64,000 nt of DNA from Megalonaias nervosa (GCA_016617855.1 JAECUM010000851.1:1-64000); one strand, 5' to 3'. Positions 49,190 through 60,718 are shown, counted from the first letter of the stretch. The notes: a model not told the origin generated them from the sequence alone. Numbers and translations are program-made.

Positions 49190-50010
49190 TTTCAAATTAG
49201 CTGCTGTGGTGGAAATATTGGATGTAAGATTGACATCATTTTTTTATATAGAACCAACCAGACATTACAAGAAGTCGTTTGGTCGAAACTGTATGTTGAT
49301 GTGACTTTCCAATTTGAAGGAATAACAATAACAAGATTTTTAAGGTGGCTGCTATGGTGGCCATATTTGATATCAGATTTGGACCATTTCCATTTAAGGC
49401 CAACTAGACATCATAGGAAGTATTTTGGTGCAAATCACAACAATAGCAAAATTTTCAAGATAGCCATGCTGGAACGCAGATTGGAACCATTTTCATTTAC
49501 AATCAACCAGACATTATAAGAAGTCTTTCAGTGACAATGCCATGCTAATTTGACCATTCATTCAGGAGTAGTGACAAGATTTTCAAGATGGCCACTGTGG
49601 TGGCCATAATGAATGTCTGAGCAGTATCAATCTTTTATTTAGGACCAACCAGGCATCATAAGAAGTCATTCAGTGGAAATGCCATGTTGATACAACCATC
49701 CATTCAGGAGATGCAGTAACAAGATTTTTCAAGATGGCTACTGTGCTGTCTATATTGGATTTGCAAGTGGCACCATTTTCCTTCAGGACCAACTAGACAT
49801 CATAAAAAGTCTTCTAATGAAAACTACGTCAAAATTCAGGAGGCACAGCAATACGATTTTCAAGATGGCTGCTCTGGTGACTACGTTGGAATCAGATCAG
49901 CACCATTTTCATTTAGGACCAACCAGACATTATAAGAAATCTTTCAGTGCAAACCCATGTTGCTATAACAACCATCCATTCAGGAGGAGTAGCAGTAACA
50001 AGATTTTAAC
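49190..50010. repeat. degenerate tandem array, unit about 150 bp
   Basis: 'aacaagattttcaagatggc', 'gtggtggccata', 'accattttcatttaggaccaa', 'ccagacattataagaagtc' recur in order about five times. Confidence 0.8.
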
Positions 50011-50078
50011 TAAGTAGACCATGGGATGAATGTTTGTGTGTGTCAAGTTTCATAGCAATTCTCTAATTAGTTTAGGAG

Positions 50079-50299
50079 TACTGTATGTACTCGCTGACAA
50101 GTTGAATCAAACTGTAAACAACAAAGATCCTGATCTGCAGCAACATAATGTGTCTGCAGATCGGTGTCTATGTTGTCTGTTCTACTGTTTCCTCCTAACA
50201 AACTGCACAGATCTAGATCTGCTGGTGCATTATGCGATGGTAGATCTGGGTCTGTGCAGTTTGCAGTTGGGCATGACTTATAAGCAAGTACATACAGTA
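50079..50299. mobile_element. MITE family A, copy 6
   Basis: TA-flanked: CTGTATGTACTCGCTGACAAG at the left and its complement-like GCAAGTACATACAG at the right. Interior shows CTGCAGATCGGTGTCTATG and CAGATCTAGATCTGC inverted words. Confidence 0.88.
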
Positions 50300-50526
50300 G
50301 TGATAATTAACTTTTTGCCAACAGATGGATGTATGACAGAAAACAAACCATAAGCTCTCCTGGTCTATGACCAGTAAATCTAACAATAAATGAAGTTTGA
50401 AAGTGCAACAGTAAGAAAACATACTGAAGAAAAAACGATGAAAACAATGACTTGAGAGTCTTTCTCTTTTCTTTTTGCTGGAACAGGTTTTCTTTGGTGC
50501 CACCTATAGAGTTCAAGGGAAGTTGT

Positions 50527-50779
50527 TTTTGTTGTTGTTTTAGGGTTTAATGCCATTTTTCAGCACAAGATAGGCTATATATGGCAGCAAGTATCAATGG
50601 TGGAGGAAGAACCTGGGAAAACCCTGGGAAGAACCACCGACCCACGAGAAGCTACCGGCAAGCTTTCTCACATACCCACATTGGCCAAGCCCGAGATTCG
50701 AACCCAAGCATACAGAGGTGAGATGGCAGTGATCTGTAACAGTGAGTGCTTTAGGCCACTCAGCCACTCGGGGCCCCAA
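50527..50779 (-). mobile_element. SINE family 3, full-length copy with 11-bp target duplication
   Basis: Minus orientation. The tail GTTGTTGTTTTAGGGTTTAA lies at the left, the tRNA-like head at the right: B box complement 'gagattcgaaccc', A box complement 'aggccactcagccactcggg'. TTCAAGGGAAG (50512-50522) and TTCACGGGAAG (50780-50790) flank it. A long variable-arm-like spacing between the boxes suggests a Leu/Ser-type tRNA ancestor. Confidence 0.9.
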
Positions 50780-51299
50780 TTCACGGGAAGAAACTTGGCT
50801 CAGTTTCCCTATAGTAAAATTGTCCATGTTGGGAATATCAGATGCATAATGTTATAATTATCCAGTTGAAAAAAAACAATCTGCAGCTTATTTATGAAAA
50901 CAACATGTTATAATCACAGCTAATGTATAAATTATGTGGTTAAAATCACAGCACGTATATGTGGTACAAAGTTTGGCAAGGAGGAGAACTGACCATATCC
51001 CAAGTAAATTTCTTTTCCTGTACAAAGAAATCTGACAATTAGAACTTAGAATAAATTAACAGAAATACACATGTCCACACAGTAGATCAAAATGTACAAG
51101 TCCCAAATAGTTTTTAAAGTTAGAAAAACTTCAAAACTGCTATTATGACACATAAATCTTGTCAGGTTAAATAACTGTACATACAAACATGAATTCCAAA
51201 TTTCATTTTCTCTGATTCAAGTTTTTCTTGCTGCATGGTTCGTGTCAAAACATTTTCAGTCCACAAAGTGGAAGCAAGAGTCCTGTGAATCATCATATG

Positions 51300-51485
51300 C
51301 TGGGATGTCAAACTCATTTGCTATGGCAGGTCAGATTTGATGTAAATGTACTTCAATCGGGCCATGCATATCATATGTATGAACAGCACACATATTTGAC
51401 ACTCACAAGAGACCTGGTATGTGGGTGGGACTAATGAGTCTGGTGGGCCATATCTGGCCTGTGGGCTGTATGTTTGACATCCTTG
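51300..51485. mobile_element. non-autonomous hAT-like element, 186 bp
   Basis: Left end CTGGGATGTCAAACTCA and right end TGTTTGACATCCTTG are inverted; both resemble the CAGGGATGTCAAAC ends of hAT elements. The interior carries 'gggccatatctggcctgtgggc'. Flanks ATCATATG and ACCACATG match at 6 of 8 bases, compatible with an 8-bp hAT target duplication. Confidence 0.7.
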
Positions 51486-51689
51486 ACCACATGATTGCCT
51501 GTTTAGTAGTCATCTACATAAACAACTTAAAAGTTCTGTGTAAGAACCATTCTTGTTATTTGACTAACAGTGATCCTGATCCTTCTGACCCCAAAATATA
51601 AAGACTTCATCCTTACTCAATGTCCAAGCCATCCACAAAGTTTGGTACAAGTCTATAATGTAGAACTAATGTTATTGTATGGAAAACGG

Positions 51690-52110
51690 TTTTCTTTTTT
51701 CAGTCACAGTGACCTTGACCTATGACTTTTTTCATGCCAGAATCAAGAGGCTTCTTCCTTACCCCAAGTACAAGGATCAAATGAGGTATGTGATGTATAA
51801 ATGATGTTATTGTCCATAAACCATTTTTCTTCTTTCAATCACAATGACCTTGAAAATTGAGGTCAAAACCACTAGTGTTCAAAGTTTGGTAACTGGAGAT
51901 GGGTGCAAAAATAAGTTTTCAAGTTTAATGATCTTGACCTTTGACCTTCTGCTCCCAAAGTCATTAGGTTTCTTTCCTACATAAAGTGTATTCAATCCAC
52001 AAAGGTTAACAATTGAAGACTGAGGATAACAAGTTATTGTACAGAGACCCTTTTTCAAGTTAGTGACCTAGCTCTTTAACCTTTTGACCCCAAAACTTGT
52101 CTTTTTTTTC
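51690..52110. repeat. diffuse repeat with 'gtgaccttgacctttgac' words
   Basis: Repeated 'tcagtcacagtgaccttgac', 'aagaggcttcttccttacc' and 'ccatccacaaagtttg' text about four times; related to 46600-47130. Confidence 0.6.
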
Positions 52111-52142
52111 AGTCACAGTGGCTTTATTATTTGAGTTTTCTT

Positions 52143-52246
52143 ACCCAGTGTCAATAGGGTTCTTCCTGACCCAGTGTCAATAGGGTTCTTCCTTACCAAG
52201 TGTCAATAGGGTTCTTCCTTACCCAGTGTCAATAGGGTTCTTCCTT
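52143..52246. repeat. 26-bp minisatellite, 4 units
   Basis: ACCCAGTGTCAATAGGGTTC followed by TTCCTT repeated four times with two single changes. Confidence 0.95.
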
Positions 52247-55200
52247 ATTCAAAGTGCAAACCATCCACAAAGTGTGGAAAATGTAGATGGTGGAGAACTA
52301 ATGTTATTTTGCTAACAATTGCTGTAACTGCCTGAAATTTTTATCAGTTAATCAACATATGAATAAAACTATGCTTACTAAATTTCATTTGTCCATAAGT
52401 AGTTTTTCCTCAATCTTGCTAACAAGCTTCTCTGGATGAACATATCAATGTAGAGGATGATGGCTGGACATATGGATGTAAGAATGATGGATGGACTGGC
52501 CAATGAGTTTTATATTTTTTTTTAATAATGTGATTCAAAATAGAACCTTAAGCAATTATTTGGAGGGGAATTTAGATCCAACAGGGAATACATTTTGTGA
52601 AATCCACATTTTGCAAAATACCTCATATTGGTTGGCCTACCTAGCTGACTTCTGAGAAACACAAGGGAAAGCCTGTCTCGTCTGAATGGCATGTAAATGT
52701 GACACAACAAGTAAACAGGGAAAGGAGGTAGTGTGGTACGTATCTGCTTGTCACACCCTGACCAGGCTTCGTTTCCAGAAGATCATTCAAGTAGCCAACC
52801 ATTTCGTTTAAAAGTCATGACCAGAATGCACCAAAATGACATACAAGTTCTACAAAAATGATCAGTTGTAATGTCTGGGGAAATACAGTTCAAACGAACA
52901 GAGTCATATTATAGCAATATATTAGTGACAGACTTTTTTAAATGCCAGATTAAGCATCATTACAAACACGGAAAGAAAAGGATCTTACATATTTTTTGCA
53001 GCTATAAAACATTCACTAAATCCCTAGGGGATCAATGAAGCCTGAACCTTAGAGGCAAAGGTTTCACCCACATGCAAGGGATTAAGCAAATGTTAATGAG
53101 ATCTTGAAATGCAGTTTAAAGTTTCCCTAGTGAAAGTTCTCATTCATTATGTTGGCTTCACTTCCTTTACAGGAGCACCATGTACTCCCAATCAACTAAT
53201 GTAAAACCGTTGATGTACATGAGCATTTGACAAGAGAACCAACTTTGATTTTTTGAGAAGTAATGACTTCTGCTCATTGTTAATAACAATGTCATTTCTT
53301 TGGACCATACAACTTCCTGATGTTTGGCAGGTAAATATGTGAAATCAGTCAAGATTCTGATCCATATTTTGACTGGTACAAAAATGAGAACATAGTACAT
53401 TAACTGCTGTGGAGCAGAGAAGTTGAAAATCAGTTGGATTCGTATTATAAGCTAGCATATACGCTATATAATAATAAAAATTAACACAAGCCATCAGCAA
53501 GCCACGGATGATAATCCACTATACTCCTTTATCACCTGAGGCTGCCTTTGCAGAGATCTTGTTTTTCACAAGTATGCATAAGCAAAAATACATCATCAAC
53601 AACATAAGGGAACAATCTCCTGTACACCAATGAATATGCACACATTACTGAGAAGTGACTGTTTGGAAGCAAGAAACTGAATGACTCATTCAAACTGAAA
53701 GGTAAATACTGGATCACAGTGGACAGAACATTTACTTACACATGTAGTGATTTGTTAAGCAGGTTTATGCAGATTCATGAGAACCAAGGAACTCTCTGCA
53801 AAGGCAACCATGAGTGAGAAAGGAGCAAGGCAGATTTTTGACCATGGCTTACAACAATGCCAACAGGTTTAAAAATAATGTTCCCTGTTGTAAATGGTAA
53901 CATTGGAACCATCTATTTTTGCAGCAATGCAACAGTACCATTTGCAATGATGCTGTCAAAACTTATGAACTTCAAAATTCAAGAGAATAAGAAGGCTGAT
54001 GACATGCCAGCAGATCAGTGTCTCTGCTGGTTGTCCAACTTTTAATTTCAAGTGAAAAGCACATACTCTGATCTGTAAGTGCAAAAAAGACAGCATAGAT
54101 GTCTGCATAGCAGTACCTATCCTACACAAGTAAATACAGACTCAGATGATACAAGTGCCTGTATAAATTATACACAAGTAAACAGCAGACAGAACAGCCT
54201 GAGACTCAGAAATGAGTGCCTGGTTTTGTATACCTGTGATACCCACTATATTTATGGGAAACCCCATTAAGTGAATCAAAGATAGTTGCCAACCATTCTT
54301 GCCTGTGTGCAGGAACATGGCACTGGACTGATGTTGCAATTGTTATCCCCAAGCTTCTCAATGCAAAGCCAGGGATCAAGCAATACCACCCTTTCATCAG
54401 TGTGTTTTCCTCATCCAGTTCCAAATGGGGCAAGGAACATTCCAAACAAGTGAAATGAACATATAATTTCTACATCTACAGCAAGTAACAATTTAATGCG
54501 AACATGCAATGCCTGACACAATCATAAATATCACAAGACCATCAGGCAACAGACAGTCATTCCTAAGGCTTGTACAGTGTTAGCTGCTACCACAATCTTA
54601 CTCCAGCTCTCCTTCATGATAACATGGCTGTCAGGGTCCATAATCATCAATCCTGTTATATACTGAAATACATATTGCATACTGTGATATTTACTGAACC
54701 ATGATGTACTGAAAATAGTACTTTTCTTACAGCGGTATAGTGGGCACTTTCAAAATTTGTTCCATGATGGTGTTTTGAAAAGGAAATACAACTAAGATAT
54801 ACAACTAAGCTTGTTTTCCTTCTACCCATATAGTAACACACTGTTGTGATTTTGGTCATGGGGTCTACTGTAGTACTGCATTATGTCATCATGATGAGGC
54901 ACATTAAAATAAGGGAGAGCTGTACTGTACCAGTACACCATCTGGACTCCTGGTGAATGGATGCCAAATGTCTTAAGCATAAGAAAAGGTCACTATAACA
55001 TATTGTCCCTTGGAGAGGCCAAAATGATACAAAACTGGTACTGACAATTATGGTTTTGAATATTTTTGGATAATGCTATCAATGTGACCAAAACAATGGC
55101 TTAATTTCAATAGGCATGTATTTCTAACAAGATAATGAATAAAAGAATATATAAACTTCTACATAAGTGAAAACTTTACAGTTAAAAAGCTAAAAATGTA

Positions 55201-55744
55201 CAGTAAATATTGAGTACTCTATTAAAATAAAAACCAATCTGAAATTTTTTTGTCATTTTTTTTCTCTTATTAATATTCTTTAATACAAAAATTTGTACAC
55301 TAGTTTCATACCAAAAGTTCAGTAATAGGCTATTATATTTTACTACAACATTCTGAAAAGCTGACAATTTTTAAATTGAAAAATGACTGGGTAAAATATA
55401 TGTTTGTATTGACTCGCATCGTATGTTCAATATCTGGAGAACCAGTCTGTATTGAACGTCATCGAACCAAACCGTTACAAACCAAAAGAACAGCATCAAT
55501 GAATTTAGACAACACAAGAAATGTATATAACACTAACACCATGCCAACATTGTGCTTTTTAAAAAAGCTTTGTTTAATATGCAAAGGGAGTGTTCTAAAT
55601 CATACAAGGACAATACCTCCATCAATTTTTGTCAAAAAAATGGTGAAAAATAAACTTGATCCAATTAATTCCAAGCTTGACACTAAATTAGCTTTCAGTC
55701 CACACACTACTTCAAAATTTAAGGGAGACCACATTTCCGACAGA
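52247..55744. other. intergenic, nothing firmly recognised
   Basis: 52310-52420 resembles the repeat at 16430. 53990-54110 has 'ccagcagatcagtgtct' and 'ctgatctgtaagtgcaaaaaagacagcata' text and may be a broken MITE A. Many short frames, none with a domain; the longest (55376-55771) begins at TTG and is not conserved-looking. Confidence 0.5.
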
Positions 55745-56075
55745 CTGACAGACATACGTAACACTATATGACATCTTGTGACAGATGGACAGGCACATAT
55801 GGGAGACACTGTAAACTCCCATGTGAAAGACAGCCAGCCATGGGTGGCACTATAAGGCCCTTTATACAAGACTGTCAAGCAGACATGGGTGACACTATAT
55901 GCCCCTTTAAGACAGACAGACAGACATGGGTGACATTATATGCCCCTTTAAGAAAGACAGACAGACATGGGTGACACTATATGCCCCTTTAAGACAGACT
56001 GACAGACAAAAGTAACACAATATGCCTCTTTATGACAGACTGATAAACAGATAAGGGTGACACTATGTGCCTCCT
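55745..56075. repeat. degenerate minisatellite, unit about 43 bp
   Basis: 'acatgggtgacactatatgc', 'ccctttaagacagacagac' recur about seven times, with the middle units nearly identical. Confidence 0.9.
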
Positions 56076-56181
56076 CAATGATATAGCATGGGCATCAAAA
56101 TTGTGATTGTACATGAAAGTCGTTTTTTAAAAAATAATCTGTAAATGAAATTCAGTAAGAAAAATGCTAAGTCTGCCAGAC

Positions 56182-56187
56182 TTTATT
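56182..56187 (-). terminator. possible poly(A) signal of the GPCR gene
   Basis: AATAAA on the minus strand about 340 bp past the GPCR stop codon. Position is plausible; use is not shown. Confidence 0.4.
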
Positions 56188-56525
56188 TGCTTGTTACTGT
56201 TGCTGCCATTTGCAACCATCTCAAGTCAAGGCAAAAAAATGCTCTCTAACATGAGCTACTTATGATTACAAATATTTGCTGATTTCTGTAGTAAGGCAGT
56301 CTTGGTATCCCTTGATGCTGAGTCATCGGTATAAAAGCCGCTTGAAAAGGATATATCTACCTCTTATGTCAGCAAGTTCATAATTTTTTTTCCTCTTTGC
56401 TAATTCTGTTGGAAAAAGCAGGAGTGTGTTATACCCTTCAATGATGTGATCTCACCTCCCTGTTTTCTTGCACAAGAAAATCTTTAAATCCGAATGAATC
56501 ATAGCTGATTCATAATCAAACCCTG

Positions 56526-57548
56526 TTACACACATTCTGTCTCCTCTCCATCCTGAACCTCTATTGCTGGTGTGAGTGGTGTCTGATACAACTCCTGGAC
56601 ATGACCTCGCCCTCTTGTATGTGGATCTTCATCCTCTGCATCTCTGCAGTAAGTGCAGTTGATAATCCTGTCAAATACTGTCCCAAAATCTCGAGACAGT
56701 GTTGCATATATAACTGGCCGTAAAGCCAGATCTAAAAGTGCTAAAATGCTGAGATACTCCCGAACATGAGTCCAAACCTGGAATTTCTCACGATCTTTTA
56801 ACACTGATTCTAAATCCTTGTCTTTCATTTTGTAAAACCACAAAAGTGTAACCATTTCTGATGGAAGTCTACATAATGCAAATGTTACAATTAAGCGAGA
56901 AATCATTTTGGACATTCTTCTCTCCCTACGTGAGTAGCTATCTTCAAAAAATCTCTTACTCATGTAAACAGTCAAGGCATATATGATTATAATCAAAACT
57001 AATGGCAAAAAATATGAAAATGCTCCCGAAAGAAGTAGATATTTCTCTTCTTCTGCTGCGTCATGGGCATCAAATACACATCTATGTGAGACGGGCTCAC
57101 GACTTGATGCCTTAATCATGGGAATATTGGCTAAAAGGGAGACAACCCATAAAATCACTGAGGTAATGATAGCATGGATACAGGATGGCCCATGATGACC
57201 TCTATCAGTCAAAAGAATCCCACGAAACACACCAAGGACAACAAGATGAAATGCAATGATGTATTGGCATGAATTAGACAAGAATCCATAAACTGTGCAC
57301 CATGTTTTGGCTTTTATCTCACCCTTGTCAGCATGTATTATGATCTCTTCTGGAATATTCATCAATGCAGAAATGATATCTGCCAAAGCCAGGCCACCAA
57401 TAATAATGTATATAGGAATTCGAAGGGACTGATACACACATAACGTTATAAGAGTAATGGAATTTCCTATAATGCAGACAAATCCTATCGCCCCAAGCAG
57501 CACCGTCTTCACCAGCATGTGGGTGTTGGGATTTGTAGCAGCATCCAT
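56526..57548 (-). CDS. atypical rhodopsin-family (class A) GPCR, intronless
   Basis: A 340-residue frame from a true ATG to TAA-type stop at 56526, with seven hydrophobic segments. Landmarks: N29 in GNS (TM1), D57 in LALAD (TM2), C84 before TM3 and C157 in extracellular loop 2 (likely disulphide), W134 (TM4), P182 (TM5). Three switch motifs are altered: DRY is FRG (108-110), CWxP is CRLP (226-229), and NPxxY is RPVIY (277-281). The tail has CTYC (298-301), possible palmitoylation after helix 8, and ends ECV. The short N-terminus lacks an N-glycosylation sequon. Upstream codons are open for 12 more residues, so a spliced 5' exon is possible. Looks closest to peptide-receptor-like orphan receptors; ligand unknown. 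No frame damage, so it looks functional rather than a pseudogene. Confidence 0.9.
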   Translation of the reverse strand: MDAATNPNTHMLVKTVLLGAIGFVCIIGNSITLITLCVYQSLRIPIYIIIGGLALADIISALMNIPEEIIIHADKGEIKAKTWCTVYGFLSNSCQYIIAFHLVVLGVFRGILLTDRGHHGPSCIHAIITSVILWVVSLLANIPMIKASSREPVSHRCVFDAHDAAEEEKYLLLSGAFSYFLPLVLIIIIYALTVYMSKRFFEDSYSRRERRMSKMISRLIVTFALCRLPSEMVTLLWFYKMKDKDLESVLKDREKFQVWTHVREYLSILALLDLALRPVIYATLSRDFGTVFDRIINCTYCRDAEDEDPHTRGRGHVQELYQTPLTPAIEVQDGEETECV

Positions 57549-57713
57549 CCTTAATAGCCAGATTGAGCTTTCCCATGTAATAAATTACACCACATATAAT
57601 AATATAGCGTGCATGCTTTCGTATTGTGTCCCTCCTACAGACTGCCCACTTCTGAAATGAACAATAATCAGTTTGTTACAATAAAGGACAATCACATCTA
57701 TAAATCTGCACAA

Positions 57714-58423
57714 ATCCCCATTTGCATGTACCCCCCTACCAATTTCAATAATGCAAATCTTTAATGTGATAAAAAAAATGCACAGAACTTAGTCATTTCA
57801 TTCACTGATTTATATCTTCTAACCCGACTGTTACCAGGGTGGCCCTAACATGGTCATCATCTGCATATTTCATGCTTAACGGCTTTCCATACTAACATGG
57901 TGCCATATTACATACACTATGGGCGAGTCTATTTTCCTCGGACAACACAGTGATGTAGTTCATCCTATACTGTAACTACCAGATAATTCCATAAGGCTGA
58001 GAGTTGAGAGTTATACCACTTTGCACATATGTACACAGAAATTACACCACCTGTTAAATCCACATGAAATGGGAAATTTGTGATTATCATTCTTTTCCTT
58101 TGCTTGATTCAACATTGTAAATATTGGAAGCAGATGATGTCATTTACCTTCTATGTACATATATGTATAGTTATTCATCCACCCTTTCACTGAAAATGAA
58201 CTTGTCCAGGAACTGGAAATGACTGGCTAGCAAGGCTGTCTTTTACACTGAAAACTCCTGCTTGGTATGAAAGAAACATAATATAACGTGTCAGGCCCCC
58301 TCCCCCCAGGTCATAATCCAGTTTGAAATTATAAATCAATGTAAGAACTAAGTTCTGTGCATTTTTTATCTCAATTATGCTTTTTGTTTCTTTAATTGGA
58401 AGGAGGGAACAAATGGGGAGGTA
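57714..58423. mobile_element. long-inverted-repeat DNA element family B, copy 2
   Basis: Starts CCCCATTTGCATGTACCCCC and ends GGGAACAAATGGGG, with inner complementary stretches ('aaaaatgcacagaacttagtc' left, 'aactaagttctgtgcatttttt' right). The interior matches 21120-21755 along its length ('catgcttaac', 'actatgg.cgagtc', 'gttgagagttgag'), with an additional segment near 58030-58110. Lies just upstream of the GPCR start. Confidence 0.85.
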
Positions 58424-58647
58424 TATTCAGACTATTATGTTGTAAATCAAATGATATATGGTACCAATATATAACTTTGGAAAACTTTTTAAAAATTAAA
58501 TCTGATGTTGCAGCCATCAAAAGGTAATGTACAGGTATTTATATATGCTAGTAAAACTAAAAGCAACAATAAAAATTAAAACAATTGTCACATCACCAAA
58601 CTGTCACAAGACAGTAGTTGTTTTACATTGATGTACGAGATAAAAGG

Positions 58648-58860
58648 TACTGTAAAAATCATGTGCAAGTCGAATCCAACTGCAAACTGCACAGACCCAG
58701 ATCTTCCTCTGCATAATGTACCAATAGAGTCTGAGCAATCTGTTGAGAGTGATCAGTAGAACAAACAACACAGATCCTGATCTGTTAGTGCAATGTGTGA
58801 CAGGAGATCAGGTTCTATATTGCTTGGAGTTGGACTATTTATAAGAAAGTATATATGGTT
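58648..58860. mobile_element. MITE family A, copy 7
   Basis: Begins TA then CTGTAAAAATCATGTGCAAG; ends ATAAGAAAGTATATATGG. Interior AATCCAACTGCAAACTGCAC and complementary GGAGTTGGAC. Confidence 0.83.
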
Positions 58861-59873
58861 GATGAAGAAACAACACTTTTCCTGATATCAAAGGATTCTT
58901 CCCTTTTCAGGTATAAAACACCATAAGAAATTCACAGGTTAAAATTTACGTAATTAAGTTTATTCATTTGAACAAACTCACTCATTATTCGACGTAATCG
59001 GCACCTTGCACTTAGGAAATTATTTTTTTAGCAAATTTTGTGAAGTAAATCTCATAATAGGCATACATCTGCAATGTCAACATCACAATCACATGTATGT
59101 ACATTCACTAATATTAGAAGAGGTAACTCCCTTATTAGGAGCTCTCATCTCTGGAGGTGGACTATCTCCCAACGTTGCAACTGAATAAATTACATACAAA
59201 GATCCATTTTTATCATTGATTTAACCCACAAAGTGATAACAAGACACCAGGCATGTAAGCTGGTAAGATTAAGTCATAAAAAGATACTTGGCATGCAGGA
59301 TGGTCATTTCCATTACAATCATGAAATTTTTCCTCAAGTCTTGGAAACCATTTCCTTTTTTCGAGCCACACTGCAATCATGATATGTGCCGTGTTCTTAA
59401 AAACAATGCTCTATTCAAGTTCTGGACAAAAAGAAGCACTTTTTAGAACATGAGCAGATATTATGGGAATTTAGTAGTAAATATGGCTATTTCAAAAAGC
59501 ACCAGTCATCTGAAAGTGAAAATAGACATAACATCATTCTTTATGTTTGTCTGAAAATGGTGACAGTAGTGTTTGTTATTATGAAGAAAGCAATTCACTA
59601 TTTACAAACAAGTTCACTAAACAAGGGATCAATGGGACAATATTCCTTTAATGAAAATTGCACTATGACACTACTGCTATTTGCTAACTAGTCTTTTTTT
59701 TATTTTTTTTATTTCACTCTGTGTTAATGTTATTGTAACATGTCTCATTACATTGCCGACCTACTGCTATTAACTGCAGAATTACTGTCACTGGGTAGCA
59801 CTAGTTAGAAACAATCCAAGCGTATCCACTTCACGTATAACCTTTCTTTCAGTTTAATGCTACAACTGATACT
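58861..59873. other. intergenic, nothing recognised
   Basis: No coding signal or clear repeat. Confidence 0.5.
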
Positions 59874-60718
59874 CAAGTTATACGACTTTTGAAAGCTTTA
59901 ACATGGCATAAAATGATATTAAAGTTATACGACTTTCAAAAGCTTTAACAGGGGACCCAAGTGGCCGAGTCGTCTAAAGCGCTTACCGTTACAGATCACT
60001 GCCATCTCACCTCTGTCTGTGTGAGTTCAAGTCTCAGGCTCGGCTAACGTGGGTACATGAGAAAGCCTGCCAGTAGCTTTTCGTGGGCCGGCGGTTCTTC
60101 CCGGGGTTTTCCAGGATTCTTCCTCCACCAATTATACTGGCCACCATGTACAGCCTATCCTGTGCTGAACAATGGCGTTAAACCCTACAACAACAACAAC
60201 AACAAAAGCTTTAACATGGCTTAAAGTGATGTTAAAGTTATACGACTTTCAAAAGCTTTAACATGGTTTAAAGTGATAAAGTTATATGACTTTCAAAAGC
60301 TTTAACATGGCTTAAAGTGATATCAAAGTTATACGACTTTCAAAAGCTTTAACAGGTTTAAAGTGATATCAAAGTTATATGACTTTCAAAAGCTTTAACA
60401 TGGCTTAAAGTGATATAAAAGGTATATGACTTTCAAATGCTTTAACATGGCTTAAAGCAATATTAAAGTTTTATGATTTTCAAAAGCTTTAACATGGCTT
60501 AAAGTGATAAAGTTATACGACTTTCAAAAGCTTTAACAGGTTAAAAGTGATATGAAAGTTATACAACTTTCAAAAGCTTTAACATGGCTTAAAGTGATAT
60601 CAAAGTTATATGACTTTCAAAAGCATTAACATGGTTTAAAGTGATATTAAAGTTTTATGATTTTCAAAAGCTTTAACATGGTTTAAAGTGATATCAAAGT
60701 TATACGACTTTCAAAAGT
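59874..60718. repeat. 47-bp satellite, about 13 units, split by a SINE
   Basis: Unit: AAAGCTTTAACATGGCTTAA, AGTGATATCAAAGTTATACG, ACTTTCA. Some units lack a few bases. About two units precede the SINE and about eleven follow. Confidence 0.93.
59951..60203 (+). mobile_element. SINE family 3, full-length copy inside the 47-bp satellite
   Basis: tRNA-like head GTGGCCGAGTCGTCTAAAGC (A box) and GAGTTCAAGTCTC (B box), body, and (CAA)n tail. AAAAGCTTTAACA is on both sides (59938-59950 and 60204-60216); because the target is itself repetitive, this may be a true 13-bp duplication or partly the repeat unit. Confidence 0.93.

Noticed and set aside
55376..55771. 131-codon plus-strand frame as a gene
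   Set aside because: Begins at TTG, no recognisable domain, runs into a minisatellite; likely chance.
56983..57195. Plus-strand frame opposite the GPCR
   Set aside because: Shadow of the receptor coding strand.
59951..60040. Functional tRNA-Leu or tRNA-Ser gene
   Set aside because: Same sequence heads several SINE copies with target duplications.
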